A stretch of 64,000 bases of DNA from Shinella zoogloeoides (GCF_003574625.1 NZ_QNUJ01000004.1:186001-250000); one strand, 5' to 3'; shown: positions 8,729 to 17,748, numbered from the stretch's first letter. The notes: generated from the letters alone by a model not told the origin. Translations and numbers: made by a program.

Positions 8729-8830
8729 TTTCGGCATGAAAGTGCTGCGGTTCCTCTCTTCGGTGCGTCGGCCATCTCCCCGGCGGGGGGGGCAGGGCGC
8801 TTGCCTATGGCATTCGGCGCGGCCGCTTTT

Positions 8831-8965
8831 CCCTTCTCCCTTCGGGGAGAAGGTGGCCCGAAGGGTCGGATGAGGGGGCACGACACGCAATGACTTCTCT
8901 TTTTTGCCTTCGACATCCCCCTCATCCGCCTGCCGGCACCTTCTCGCCGCTGGAGAGAAGGGGAT
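8831..8965. repeat. Rhizobial palindromic mosaic repeat between cobW and cobN
   Basis: Two hairpin modules in inverted orientation. The left has a CTTCTCC/GGAGAAG stem and ends GGATGAGGGGG; the right begins CCCCCTCATCC, continues with CTGCCGGCACCTTCTC and closes with a GAGAAGG stem. The same modules recur at 13971-14089 and 45372-45510. This is the pattern of the intergenic mosaic elements of Rhizobiaceae (RIME-like). It fills most of the 304-base gap and probably puts a folded RNA between cobW and cobN in the transcript. Confidence 0.8.
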
Positions 8966-9032
8966 GGGGCGCCGTTTTACATTCGATAGCCCCTTCTGCG
9001 GGGGAGACCGCCTCCGGGCCGAAGGGCATGCC

Positions 9033-12000
9033 ATGCACCTCCTGCTAGCCCAGAAAGGCACCATCGCCGACGGCAAGGAGGCAATCGACCTCGGCCAGAC
9101 GCCGGGCGACATCCTCTTCCTCTCCGCCGCCGACACGGAACTCGCCGCCATCGCCGCCGCCCACCGTGCGCGGGGCGGCGATACGCGCCTTCGCCTCGCA
9201 AGCCTCGCCACGCTGTCGCATCCGATGTCGGTCGATACCTATGTCGAGCGCACGGCGCGGCATGCCAAACTCATCGTCATCCGCGCCCTCGGTGGGGCCA
9301 GCTATTTCCGCTACGTGCTGGAAGCCCTTCTGGCGACGGCCGTCGCCAATGGCGTCACGCTCGTCGCGCTGCCGGGTGACGACCGGCCGGACGACGGCCT
9401 GATCCCCTTCAACCGCATCGAAGACGAGGACCGCCAGAGGCTCTGGGCCTATCTCAACGAGGGCGGCGCGGAGAACGCGGATCGCTTCCTCGCCTATGCG
9501 GATGCCGTGGTCTTCGGCGGCGAAAAGCCGGAACCGGCGACGCCGCTGGACAAGGCCGGCATCTGGTGGCCGGGGCAGGGTGTCGTGGATATCGGGACGT
9601 GGCGGGAGCTTGCCGGCGTTTCACCCCCCTCTGGCCTGCCGGCCATCTCCCCCACAGGGGGGGAGATCGATGGAGGAACGGTTTCGCGGAATTCAGGCGC
9701 TTCTACGGAAGCAAATGCGTGCCGCCTGCCAATCTCCCCCCTTGTGGGGGAGATGGCCGGCAGGCCAGAGGGGGGTATCCCAACCGCCGCCGTCTGCTTC
9801 TACCGCGCCTATGTCCAGAGCGGCGAGACGCGCCCCGTCGAGATGCTGATCGAGGCGCTGGCCGCCGAGGGCATCCGCGCCCTGCCGCTTTTCGTCTCCA
9901 GTCTCAAGGAAGCCGCCTCCATCGAGGCGGTCCGCGCCGCCTTCGCTGAGGTCCGGCCGGACATCGTCCTCAATGCTACCAGCTTCGCTGTCTCCGCCCC
10001 CGGCGCAGGCCGCAAGCCGACAGTGCTCGACGAGACTGGCTCGCCGGTTCTCCAGGTCATTTTCTCCGGCTCCTCGCGCGAAGCCTGGGAGACGTCGGGG
10101 CAGGGGCTGACGGCGCGCGACCTCGGCATGAACGTTTCCCTGCCGGAGGTCGATGGCCGCGTGCTTTCCCGCGCCGTCTCCTTCAAGGCGGCGGCGCGCT
10201 ACGACGAGCGGGTCGAGACCAATATCGTCAGCCTCGATCCCGTCGAGGACCGCATCCGCTTCGTGGCGAAACTCGCCGCCGGCTGGGCGCGGCTGCGGCG
10301 GGCAAAGCCGGCGGAGCGCCGCATCGCCCTCGTCATGGCGAATTATCCGAACCGCGACGGCCGCCTCGGCAATGGCGTCGGCCTCGACACGCCGGCCGGC
10401 ACGATGGAGGTGTTGCGCGCCATGGCGGCTGAGGGCTATGCGGTCGCCGATCTGCCGGAGGACGGCGATGCGCTGATCGCCCATCTCATGGCCGGCCCGA
10501 CCAATGCGGCGCGCGACGGGCGGGAAATCCGCGAGACGCTTTCGCTGAATCATTACAAGGCCTTCTTCGCCTCGCTTCCGAAGGCGATTCAAGAGGAGAT
10601 GGCAGGCCGCTGGGGCGAGCCGGAGGACGATCCCTTCGTCACCGGTGACGTCTTCGCCCTGCCGCTCGCCCGCTTCGGCGAAACGCTGGTCGGCATCCAG
10701 CCGGCGCGGGGCTACAATATCGATCCGAAGGAAAGCTACCATTCGCCGGACCTCGTGCCGCCGCACGGTTATCTCGCTTTCTACGCCTTCCTGCGCCTGC
10801 ACTACGGCGCGCATGCCATCGTGCACATGGGCAAGCACGGCAATCTCGAATGGCTGCCGGGCAAGGCGCTGGCGCTGTCGGAGGCCTGCTATCCCGAAGC
10901 CGTGCTCGGCCCGGTGCCGCACCTCTATCCCTTCATCGTCAACGATCCGGGCGAGGGCACGCAGGCCAAGCGCCGCTCCGCCGCCGTCATCGTCGACCAC
11001 CTGACGCCGCCGCTGACGCGTGCCGAAACCTACGGCCCGCTTAAGGACCTCGAAGCGCTGGTCGACGAATATTACGACGCCTCCGGTGGCGATCCCCGGC
11101 GCATCAGGCTGCTCTCCAAGCAGATCCTCGATCTCGTGCGCGATATCGGCCTCGACAGCGATGCCGGCATTGCCAGGTCCGATGGCGAGGCGGCGGCGTT
11201 GCAGAAGCTCGACGCCTATCTCTGCGACCTCAAGGAGATGCAGATCCGCGACGGGCTGCACGTCTTCGGCGTGTCGCCGGAAGGGCGGCTGCTCACCGAC
11301 CTGACGGTGGCGCTCGCCCGCGTGCCGCGTGGATTGGGCGAAGGGGGCGAGGCTAGCTTGCAGCGGGCGATCGCGGCGGATGCGCTTGCGGCGGCGTCCC
11401 GCTTCGACCCCCTCGACTGCATCGCCTCCGACCTCTGGGCCGGGCCCCGCCCCGACATCCTCGCCTCTCAGTCCGACGCCCCTTGGCGCAGCAACGGCGA
11501 CACGGTGGAGCGCATCGAGCTTCTGGCGGTAAGGCTGGTGGACGGCACGCTGCCTTGCCCGGACGGCTGGCAGGCTACCCGCGCCGTCCTCGACACCATC
11601 GACACGACCATCCGCCCCGCCATCGCCGCCTGCGGCCCGGCGGAGATTTGGGCACTGATGCGCGGCCTCGACGGGCGCTTCGTCGAACCCGGCCCCTCTG
11701 GCGCGCCGACGCGCGGGCGGCCGGATGTGCTGCCGACAGGGCGCAACTTCTATTCCGTCGACAGCCGCGCCGTGCCGACGCCCGCCGCCTGGGAGCTCGG
11801 CCGCAGATCCGCCGAACTGATCGTCACCCGCTATGCGCAGGACCATGGCGAATGGCCCGCCTCCTTCGGCATCACCGCCTGGGGTACCTCCAACATGCGC
11901 ACCGGCGGCGACGACATCGCCCAGGCCTTGGCGCTGATCGGCGTCAAGCCGACCTGGGACATGGCCTCCCGCCGCGTCACCGGCTTCGAGATCATCCCGC

Positions 12001-12929
12001 CCGCCACGCTCCGCCATCCGCGCGTCGACGTAACTTTGCGCATCTCCGGCTTCTTCCGTGATGCCTTCCCGGAGCAGATCGCGCTCTTCGACCGCGCCGT
12101 GCGCGCCGTCGGGGCGCTGGACGAGGATGATGCCGACAACCCCATCGCCGCGCGCATGCGCGCCGAAGCGGCGGCGCTGGCGGCGAAGGGCGCATCCGAT
12201 GACGAGGCGGCGAGGCAGGCGGGCTTCCGCATCTTCGGCGCGCAATCCGGCGGTTATGGCGCAGGGCTCCAGACCATGATGGACGAGGGGCTGTGGAGCG
12301 AGCGCGGCGACCTTGCCGAGGCGTGGCTGGCCTGGGGCGCGCACGCCTATGACGGGACGAGCGACGGCGTGCCGATGCGCGCGCGGCTGGAGGCGCGCAT
12401 GAAGAGCCTTCAGGCCGTCATCCAGAACCAGGACAGCCGCGAGCACGACCTGCTCGACAGCGATGAATATTACCAGTTCGAGGGCGGCATGGCGGCGGCC
12501 GCCGAGCACCTTTCCGGCCAGCAGCCCGTCGTCTATCACAACGACCTGTCGCGCCCGGAAAAGCCCGTCGTGCGCACGCTGGAGGACGAGATCGGCCGCG
12601 TCGTGCGCGCCCGCGTCGTCAATCCCAAGTGGATCGATGGCGTCATGCGCCATGGCTACAAGGGGGCATTCGAGATCGCCGCGACGGTCGATTTCATGTT
12701 CGCCTTCGCGGCGACGACCGGCGCGGTGAAGGATCATCATTTCGAGGCCGCCTACCAGGCCTATGTGCAGGATCCGCGCGTGCGCGATTTCCTTGCTGAA
12801 AAGAACCCGGCGGCGCTCGCCGAGATGGCGGCGCGCTTTGCCGAGGCGGTCGACCGTGGCCTGTGGACGCCGCGCTCAAACTCGGCGCGCTATGAGCTCG
12901 ACATGCTCGGAAAGAGGAGGGCATCGTGA
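9033..12929 (+). CDS. cobN: Cobaltochelatase subunit CobN
   Basis: The large subunit of the ATP-dependent aerobic cobaltochelatase; it binds hydrogenobyrinic acid a,c-diamide and works with CobS and CobT (not in this window) to insert cobalt. 1298 residues from the ATG at 9033, compared with about 1275 for the classic protein. Recognisable segments include NPNRDGRLGNGVGLDTPAG-like text near residue 440, HMGKHGNLEWLPGKALALS near 600, and GQQPVVYHNDLSRPEKP near 1165. Residues about 197-248 are not CobN-like: they are encoded by a palindromic repeat that reads through in frame, which explains the extra length. The start matches the CobN N-terminus MHLLLAQKGTI; an upstream in-frame extension runs into the repeat and is rejected. 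Confidence 0.95.
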   Translation: MHLLLAQKGTIADGKEAIDLGQTPGDILFLSAADTELAAIAAAHRARGGDTRLRLASLATLSHPMSVDTYVERTARHAKLIVIRALGGASYFRYVLEALLATAVANGVTLVALPGDDRPDDGLIPFNRIEDEDRQRLWAYLNEGGAENADRFLAYADAVVFGGEKPEPATPLDKAGIWWPGQGVVDIGTWRELAGVSPPSGLPAISPTGGEIDGGTVSRNSGASTEANACRLPISPLVGEMAGRPEGGIPTAAVCFYRAYVQSGETRPVEMLIEALAAEGIRALPLFVSSLKEAASIEAVRAAFAEVRPDIVLNATSFAVSAPGAGRKPTVLDETGSPVLQVIFSGSSREAWETSGQGLTARDLGMNVSLPEVDGRVLSRAVSFKAAARYDERVETNIVSLDPVEDRIRFVAKLAAGWARLRRAKPAERRIALVMANYPNRDGRLGNGVGLDTPAGTMEVLRAMAAEGYAVADLPEDGDALIAHLMAGPTNAARDGREIRETLSLNHYKAFFASLPKAIQEEMAGRWGEPEDDPFVTGDVFALPLARFGETLVGIQPARGYNIDPKESYHSPDLVPPHGYLAFYAFLRLHYGAHAIVHMGKHGNLEWLPGKALALSEACYPEAVLGPVPHLYPFIVNDPGEGTQAKRRSAAVIVDHLTPPLTRAETYGPLKDLEALVDEYYDASGGDPRRIRLLSKQILDLVRDIGLDSDAGIARSDGEAAALQKLDAYLCDLKEMQIRDGLHVFGVSPEGRLLTDLTVALARVPRGLGEGGEASLQRAIAADALAAASRFDPLDCIASDLWAGPRPDILASQSDAPWRSNGDTVERIELLAVRLVDGTLPCPDGWQATRAVLDTIDTTIRPAIAACGPAEIWALMRGLDGRFVEPGPSGAPTRGRPDVLPTGRNFYSVDSRAVPTPAAWELGRRSAELIVTRYAQDHGEWPASFGITAWGTSNMRTGGDDIAQALALIGVKPTWDMASRRVTGFEIIPPATLRHPRVDVTLRISGFFRDAFPEQIALFDRAVRAVGALDEDDADNPIAARMRAEAAALAAKGASDDEAARQAGFRIFGAQSGGYGAGLQTMMDEGLWSERGDLAEAWLAWGAHAYDGTSDGVPMRARLEARMKSLQAVIQNQDSREHDLLDSDEYYQFEGGMAAAAEHLSGQQPVVYHNDLSRPEKPVVRTLEDEIGRVVRARVVNPKWIDGVMRHGYKGAFEIAATVDFMFAFAATTGAVKDHHFEAAYQAYVQDPRVRDFLAEKNPAALAEMAARFAEAVDRGLWTPRSNSARYELDMLGKRRAS
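9623..9776. repeat. Palindromic mosaic repeat inserted in frame within cobN
   Basis: A 31-bp perfect inverted repeat (9623-9653 pairing with 9746-9776, ends ACCCCCCTCTGGCC and GGCCAGAGGGGGGT) encloses two smaller hairpins with ATCTCCCCC/GGGGGAGAT stems. The element lies between codons for the CobN segments TWRELAG and TAAVCFYRAYVQSG, which are normally close together. It adds about 50 residues, rich in Pro, Gly and Ser, with no stop codon. Its modular build (CTGCCGGCCATCTCCCC) relates it to the intergenic elements elsewhere in the window. Confidence 0.85.
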
Positions 12930-13315
12930 TGAACCTTGCCGGCCGCTGCCTTTGCCGTTCGCTGACATTTTCCGTTTCCGGCGATATCGTCAGCACGGGC
13001 CATTGCCATTGCGAGAGTTGCCGGCGCGCCACGTCCTCGCCGGTCACGACCTTCTTTTGCGTGGCGGCGGGCGATGTCGCGTTCCAGGGCGGGACGCTGC
13101 GGCACTATGCATCCTCACCCGGCGTGCGGCGCGGCTTCTGCGGCAATTGCGGCTCGCCGATGAGCTACGAGAGCGAGAAACGGCCCGGCATCGTCGATCT
13201 CTATGTCGCCTCGCTGGACGATGCGGCGGGCGTCGAAATCACCCAGCACGGGTTTTGGAACGAGCGGGTTTCCTGGCTACATTGCCAGGACGACCTGCCG
13301 AAACGGGAAGGCTGA
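12929..13315 (+). CDS. GFA-family (glutathione-dependent formaldehyde-activating-like) protein
   Basis: A small zinc-binding protein of the Gfa/CENP-V fold, 128 residues. Zinc-ligand pairs are seen as GRCLCRSLTF at the start, HCHCESCRRATSSPV at about residues 27-41, and FCGNCGSPMSY at about 70-80. The start codon overlaps the cobN stop. The ATG at 12929 is eight bases after AGGAGG; a GTG three bases earlier is possible. It lies inside the cobalamin operon between cobN and cobO, so it is co-transcribed, but no role in B12 synthesis is known to me. Formaldehyde activation should not be assumed from the family name. Confidence 0.85.
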   Translation: MNLAGRCLCRSLTFSVSGDIVSTGHCHCESCRRATSSPVTTFFCVAAGDVAFQGGTLRHYASSPGVRRGFCGNCGSPMSYESEKRPGIVDLYVASLDDAAGVEITQHGFWNERVSWLHCQDDLPKREG

Positions 13316-13316
13316 C

Positions 13317-13958
13317 ATGACAGACAACCACGACGAAACCGCCGGCATGAGCGAAGCCGAGCTTGCCCGCCATTCGGAGAAGATGGCGAAGAAGAAGCAG
13401 GCGCGCGAGAAGATCATGGCGACCAAGACGGACGAGAAGGGCCTGGTCATCGTCCATACCGGCAAGGGCAAGGGCAAGTCGACCGCCGGCTTCGGCATGA
13501 TCTTCCGCCATATCGCCCACGGGAAGCCCTGCGCCGTCGTGCAGTTCATCAAGGGTGCGATGGTGACGGGCGAGCGCGACCTGATCGAGGCGCATTTCGC
13601 CGATCTCTGCCAGTTCTTCACGCTCGGCGAGGGCTTTACCTGGGAGACGCAGGACCGCGCCCGCGACGTGGCGATGGCGCAGAAGGCGTGGGAAAAGGCC
13701 AAGGAACTCATTCGCGACGAGCGCAATTCCATGGTGCTGCTCGACGAGATCAACATCGCGCTGCGCTACGATTATATCGATATCAGGGAGGTCGTCGACT
13801 TCCTGAAGACCGAGAAGCCCTACATGACCCATGTCGTGCTGACGGGCCGCAATGCCAAGGAAGAGCTGATCGAGATCGCCGACCTTGCGACCGAGATGGA
13901 GCTCCTGAAGCATCCGTTCCGCTCGGGCATCAAGGCGCAGCAGGGCGTGGAGTACTGA
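13317..13958 (+). CDS. cobO: Cob(I)yrinic acid a,c-diamide adenosyltransferase CobO
   Basis: An ATP:corrinoid adenosyltransferase that attaches the 5'-deoxyadenosyl ligand to reduced cobyrinic acid a,c-diamide. 213 residues. The N-terminus is a charged lid (MSEAELARHSEKMAKKKQAR), then the P-loop HTGKGKGKST at residues 47-56, GEGFTW, and VLLDEINIALRY. The start one base after the preceding stop is the only one giving the usual N-terminus. It closes the riboswitch-controlled cobP-cobW-cobN-GFA-cobO unit and is followed by a mosaic repeat. Confidence 0.95.
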   Translation: MTDNHDETAGMSEAELARHSEKMAKKKQAREKIMATKTDEKGLVIVHTGKGKGKSTAGFGMIFRHIAHGKPCAVVQFIKGAMVTGERDLIEAHFADLCQFFTLGEGFTWETQDRARDVAMAQKAWEKAKELIRDERNSMVLLDEINIALRYDYIDIREVVDFLKTEKPYMTHVVLTGRNAKEELIEIADLATEMELLKHPFRSGIKAQQGVEY

Positions 13959-13970
13959 GGGAAGCTTTCG

Positions 13971-14089
13971 CCCCTCATCCCCCTGCCGGGACCTTCTCCT
14001 TGGCTGCGGGGAGAAGGGAGCAGAATGGCGCGCCCAGCGGTCCTCGCCCCGCTTGCGGGGAGAGGATGCCGGCAGGCAGGTGAGGGGCC
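13971..14089. repeat. Rhizobial palindromic mosaic repeat after cobO
   Basis: Outer inverted ends CCCCTCATCC-CCTGCCGG and CCGGCAGGCAGGTGAGGGG flank two hairpins (CCTTCTCC..GGAGAAGG and CCTCGCCCCGC..GCGGGGAGAGG). It fills the gap between the convergent cobO and TauE-type permease genes and may act in transcript end formation. Confidence 0.8.
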
Positions 14090-14096
14090 GTGCGGC

Positions 14097-14882
14097 CTAC
14101 CAGCCGAGCCACACCCGCAGCGGATGGCTCGGATCGGCCATCAGGCGGATGGCGAGCGCGATGGAGGTGATGACGAGAAGCGGCTTGATGATCTTCGCGC
14201 CGCTCTTCATCGCCACGCGCGAGCCGGCCTGCGCGCCGAGGAACTGGCCGGCGCCCATGACGAGGCCGACCTTCCACAGCACGACGCCGTAGAGCAGGAA
14301 CACGGCGAAGGCGCCGACATTGGAGCCGAAGTTCAGGAGCTTCGTATGCGCCGTCGCCTTCAGCACGCCGAAGCCGGCGAGCGTGACGAAGGCCAGCATG
14401 AAGAAGGAGCCGGTGCCGGGGCCGAAGACGCCGTCGTAGAAGCCGATCGCCGGCACGATGGTGACGGTGAAGAGGAAGACGCTCATGCGCCGGTGCTTGT
14501 CCACGTCGCCGATATTCGGCTTCAGCCCGAAATAGACTGCGATGGCCACCAGCAGGAAGGGCAGGATCGCCTTCAGCACGTCGCCCGGAACCACCGTCGC
14601 CAGGAGGGCGCCGAAAACCGCGCCGAACGCCGAGAGCGCCGCCATCGGCAATTGCTCGGTGAGCCGCACATGGCCGGCGCGCGCATAGGCGAGCGTCGCC
14701 GATCCCGAGCCGAAGAGCGATTGCAACTTGTTGGTACCGAGCGTTTCCAGCGGCGGAATGCCGGCGAGCAGCATGGCCGGAATGGTGATCATGCCGCCGC
14801 CGCCGGCGATCGAATCGATGAAGCCGGCGAGGAAGGCGGCGAAGAACAGGAAGACGAGAAGGTGGAGGGCGATATCGGCCAC
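14097..14882 (-). CDS. TauE/SafE-family membrane transporter
   Basis: A polytopic inner-membrane protein, 261 residues, of the sulfite exporter TauE/SafE family (former DUF81). It has about eight hydrophobic segments and two half-repeats. The first half begins LAGFIDSIAGGGGMITIPAML and the second VPAIGFYDGVFGPGTGSFFML, both with the Gly-rich signature of the family. The start is a GTG at 14882; the hydrophobic N-terminus agrees with other members. The gene lies on the opposite strand between cobO and cobE. The substrate is unknown; a cobalt- or sulfur-related anion is only a guess from context. Confidence 0.85.
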   Translation of the reverse strand: MADIALHLLVFLFFAAFLAGFIDSIAGGGGMITIPAMLLAGIPPLETLGTNKLQSLFGSGSATLAYARAGHVRLTEQLPMAALSAFGAVFGALLATVVPGDVLKAILPFLLVAIAVYFGLKPNIGDVDKHRRMSVFLFTVTIVPAIGFYDGVFGPGTGSFFMLAFVTLAGFGVLKATAHTKLLNFGSNVGAFAVFLLYGVVLWKVGLVMGAGQFLGAQAGSRVAMKSGAKIIKPLLVITSIALAIRLMADPSHPLRVWLGW

Positions 14883-15125
14883 GGCGGGACTCGGGAAAAC
14901 GAGGGGTCTGCCGTCCTTCTGTCAGACTGCATGACAAAAGCAAAGCCTGCCGGCGATCCACCGATCCGGTTTGACCGGCCTTTCGCCCTTCGATACTAAG
15001 GAGACGCGACGGTGCCCCGAGCGGGCCGAGCGGTGTCCGGTGCGGCTGACCCAGAGGGGCCTCATCCGGAGCTGTCGGAAACGGCAAGGCCGGGCTCTTC
15101 GCGTGGAATTTAGCAAGAGACCGCC

Positions 15126-15602
15126 ATGAGCGCCGAGGCCCCATCACCCGACACCGGACGACGACCGCTCGTTCTCGGCCTTGGCTGCGAGCGCGGAACG
15201 CCACCGGGCGAACTCGTCGATCTCGCCATTTCCATCGTGACCCGCCCGGAGGATATCGCCTTCGTCGCGACGCTGGACATGCGCGCCGAGGAGCCGGCCA
15301 TGCAGGCCGTCGCGCGGCATTTTTCCGTGCCGCTTGTGACCTTCTCCGCCGCGCGCCTCGAAGCCGAGACGCCGCGGCTTGCCAATCCGTCTGACCTCGT
15401 CTTCGCCCATGCGGGCTGTCACGGTGTTGCCGAAGCGGCGGCGCTGGCGCAGGCGGGGGCGGGCGGGCGGCTGGTCGTGGAGAAGACGAAATCTGCCCAC
15501 GCCACGGCGGCGGTGGCTGAATCCGTTCAATTGCTTGTCGCCGTTTCCTCGCAAGGCGATTCCATGTCCTCGCATTTCGATTCAAGCCGGGAGCACATCT
15601 GA
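15126..15602 (+). CDS. cobE: Cobalamin biosynthesis protein CobE
   Basis: 158 residues, homologous to the C-terminal part of CbiG; CobE is part of the aerobic pathway, but its step is not well defined. Visible features are LVLGLGCERGTPPGELVDLA at about residues 16-35 (the CbiG_C/CobE signature), FVATLDMRAEEPAMQAVA and the SDLVFAHAGCHGVAEAAAL segment. The 243 bases upstream form a GC-rich leader without the cobalamin riboswitch core. The gene heads a tight cobE-cobA-cobB-cobC-cobD series in which each stop overlaps the next start. Confidence 0.88.
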   Translation: MSAEAPSPDTGRRPLVLGLGCERGTPPGELVDLAISIVTRPEDIAFVATLDMRAEEPAMQAVARHFSVPLVTFSAARLEAETPRLANPSDLVFAHAGCHGVAEAAALAQAGAGGRLVVEKTKSAHATAAVAESVQLLVAVSSQGDSMSSHFDSSREHI

Positions 15603-16444
15603 TGCACGCCCTGTTCTCCGCCCTCCCGCCGATGGAAAGAGGCGCCGTCTGGCTCGTCGGCGCGGGCCCCGGCGATCCGGGCCTCCTGACGCTCCATGCC
15701 GCCAATGCGCTGCAACAGGCCGATGTCGTCGTGCATGACGCGCTGGTCAATGCCGATTGCCTGTCGCTGGCGCGTCCCGGCGCCGTGCTGGAATTTGCCG
15801 GAAAGCGCGGCGGCAAGCCCTCGCACAGGCAGCGGGACATTTCGCTGCGGCTGGTCGAGCTCGCCCGCGCCGGCCATCGCGTGCTGCGGCTGAAGGGCGG
15901 CGATCCCTTCGTCTTCGGGCGCGGCGGGGAGGAGGCGCTGACGCTGGTCGAGCACGGCATTCCCTTCCGCATCGTGCCGGGCATCACGGCGGGCATCGGG
16001 GGGCTTGCCTATGCCGGCATTCCGGTGACGCACCGCGAGGTCAACCATGCCGTCACCTTCCTGACGGGGCACGATTCCTCCGGGCTCGTGCCGGATCGTA
16101 TCGATTGGGAGGGCATCGCCAAAGGCTCGCCCGTCATCGTCATGTACATGGCGATGAAGCATATCGGCCAGATCGCCGCCAATCTCGTCGCCGGCGGGCG
16201 CTCGCCGGACGAGCCGGTCGCCTTCGTCTGCAATGCGGCGACCAGCGAGCAGGCGGTGCTGGAGACGACGCTCGCCCGCGCGGAGGCGGATGTCGCCGCC
16301 GCCGGCATCGAGCCGCCCGCCATCGTCGTGGTGGGCGAGGTCGTGCGCCTTCGCCCCTCGCTCGACTGGATCGGCGCGCTGACCGCCGGCCGCAGGCTCG
16401 CACCCGATCCCTTCGGCTCGCGCGAAAGGAAGGATCCGGCATGA
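15602..16444 (+). CDS. cobA: Uroporphyrinogen-III C-methyltransferase CobA
   Basis: A SUMT enzyme: SAM-dependent methylation of uroporphyrinogen III at C-2 and C-7 to precorrin-2, the committed step towards corrins. 280 residues. Family motifs are VWLVGAGPGDPGLLTL at about residues 15-30, VVHDALVN, RLKGGDPFVFGRGGEE at about 97-112, and PGITAGIGGLAYAGIPVTHR at about 127-146. There is no fused CysG oxidase/ferrochelatase domain, so it is a stand-alone SUMT. ATGA overlap with cobE and again with cobB indicates one operon. Confidence 0.95.
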   Translation: MHALFSALPPMERGAVWLVGAGPGDPGLLTLHAANALQQADVVVHDALVNADCLSLARPGAVLEFAGKRGGKPSHRQRDISLRLVELARAGHRVLRLKGGDPFVFGRGGEEALTLVEHGIPFRIVPGITAGIGGLAYAGIPVTHREVNHAVTFLTGHDSSGLVPDRIDWEGIAKGSPVIVMYMAMKHIGQIAANLVAGGRSPDEPVAFVCNAATSEQAVLETTLARAEADVAAAGIEPPAIVVVGEVVRLRPSLDWIGALTAGRRLAPDPFGSRERKDPA

Positions 16445-17748
16445 GCGGACTGCTCATCGCCGCTCCCGCCTCCGGCTCCGGCAAGACGACGGTGACGCTC
16501 GGCCTTGCCCGCGCGCTGGCCGATGCCGGCCTCCGCCTCGTTTCCGGCAAGGCGGGGCCGGATTACATCGACCCGGCCTTCCATGCCGCGGCGAGCGGAA
16601 AACCCTGCTTCAACTACGATCCCTGGGCCATGCGCCCGGACCTCATCCGCGCCAATGCCGCCAATCAGGCGGGCGAGGGGGATTTCCTGCTTATCGAGGC
16701 GATGATGGGCCTTTTCGACGGGGCGGCCGACGGCACGGGCGCGCCGGCCGATCTGGCCGCGACGCTCGGCCTGCCGGTGGTGCTCGTCATCGATTGCAGC
16801 CGCATGTCGCAGTCCGTCGCAGCGCTGGCGAGAGGATACAGGGATCATCGCGGCGATGTGCATGTCGCCGGCGTCATCCTCAACAAGGTGGGCAGCACCC
16901 GGCACGAGGCGATGCTGCGCGCGGCGCTGGAAACCGCCGGTATCGCGATTTTCGGCGTGCTGCGCAGCGACCCGGCGCTTGCCCTGCCGGAGCGGCATCT
17001 CGGCCTCATCCAGGCGGGGGAGCATGGGGCGCTGGAGGCCTTCATCACCCATGCCGCCGGCGTGGTGGCCCGTGACTGCGATCTCGACCGTCTTGCCGCC
17101 CTTGCTTCCGGCCGCGCCTCTTCCCTGCCGCCTTCTGTCGTCCTGCACCTTCCGCCGCTCGGCCAAAGCATCGCGGTTGCCGAGGACCGGGCCTTTGCCT
17201 TCACCTACCAGCACCTGCTGCTCGGCTGGCGCATGGCGGGGGCGAGCCTTTCGTTCTTTTCCCCGCTTGCCGACGAGGCGCCCGCGGCCGATGCCGATGC
17301 GGTCTACCTGCCCGGCGGTTATCCGGAACTGCATGCTAGGACGCTTGCCAATGCCGGCCGTTTCCGTCAGGGCATGCTGGAGGCCGCGCGCCGCGGCGCG
17401 CGCATCTATGGCGAATGCGGAGGCTACATGACACTCGGGGAAGGGCTGGTCGATGCAGCAGGAACGCGCCATGCCATGCTCGGCCTGTTGCCGCTCGTCA
17501 CCAGCTTCGCCGAGCGGCGCCGCCATCTCGGCTATCGCCGCGTCACGCCGCTGGCGGGTTCCGGCTTTGCCGCGCCGATGACGGCGCACGAGTTCCATTA
17601 TTCGACCCTCGTGCAGGAGGGAGAGGCGGAACGGCTCTTCGCCGTCACGGACGCCGTCGGCGAGGATCTCGGCGTGGCCGGGCTTCGCCGGGGGGCCGTC
17701 AGCGGCTCCTACATGCACCTGATCGACCTTGCACCGGAGGCCGCATGA
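16441..17748 (+). CDS. cobB: Hydrogenobyrinic acid a,c-diamide synthase CobB
   Basis: A glutamine-dependent amidotransferase that amidates side chains a and c of hydrogenobyrinic acid before cobalt insertion. 435 residues. The N-terminal ATPase domain has the P-loop APASGSGKTT at about residues 8-17, GKAGPDYIDP and EAMMGLFDG. The C-terminal glutaminase domain has the nucleophile Cys326 in YGECGGYMTLG and a late His in HEFHYS. The start overlaps the cobA stop in ATGA. Hydrogenobyrinic rather than cobyrinic acid is inferred because the pathway here is the aerobic one (cobN present). Confidence 0.95.
   Translation: MSGLLIAAPASGSGKTTVTLGLARALADAGLRLVSGKAGPDYIDPAFHAAASGKPCFNYDPWAMRPDLIRANAANQAGEGDFLLIEAMMGLFDGAADGTGAPADLAATLGLPVVLVIDCSRMSQSVAALARGYRDHRGDVHVAGVILNKVGSTRHEAMLRAALETAGIAIFGVLRSDPALALPERHLGLIQAGEHGALEAFITHAAGVVARDCDLDRLAALASGRASSLPPSVVLHLPPLGQSIAVAEDRAFAFTYQHLLLGWRMAGASLSFFSPLADEAPAADADAVYLPGGYPELHARTLANAGRFRQGMLEAARRGARIYGECGGYMTLGEGLVDAAGTRHAMLGLLPLVTSFAERRRHLGYRRVTPLAGSGFAAPMTAHEFHYSTLVQEGEAERLFAVTDAVGEDLGVAGLRRGAVSGSYMHLIDLAPEAA

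Noticed and set aside
9693-12740. A 1015-codon open frame on the minus strand opposite cobN
   Set aside because: It mirrors the codon pattern of cobN in a high-GC genome, has no ribosome binding site and no recognisable domain; CobN on the plus strand is certain.
8831-14089. Repeated hairpins considered as a CRISPR array or terminators
   Set aside because: There are no regularly spaced direct repeats with unique spacers and no cas genes; the units are inverted modules of the rhizobial mosaic type.
14883-15125. Leader of cobE considered as a second cobalamin riboswitch
   Set aside because: GC-rich and probably structured, but none of the conserved aptamer core sequences are present.
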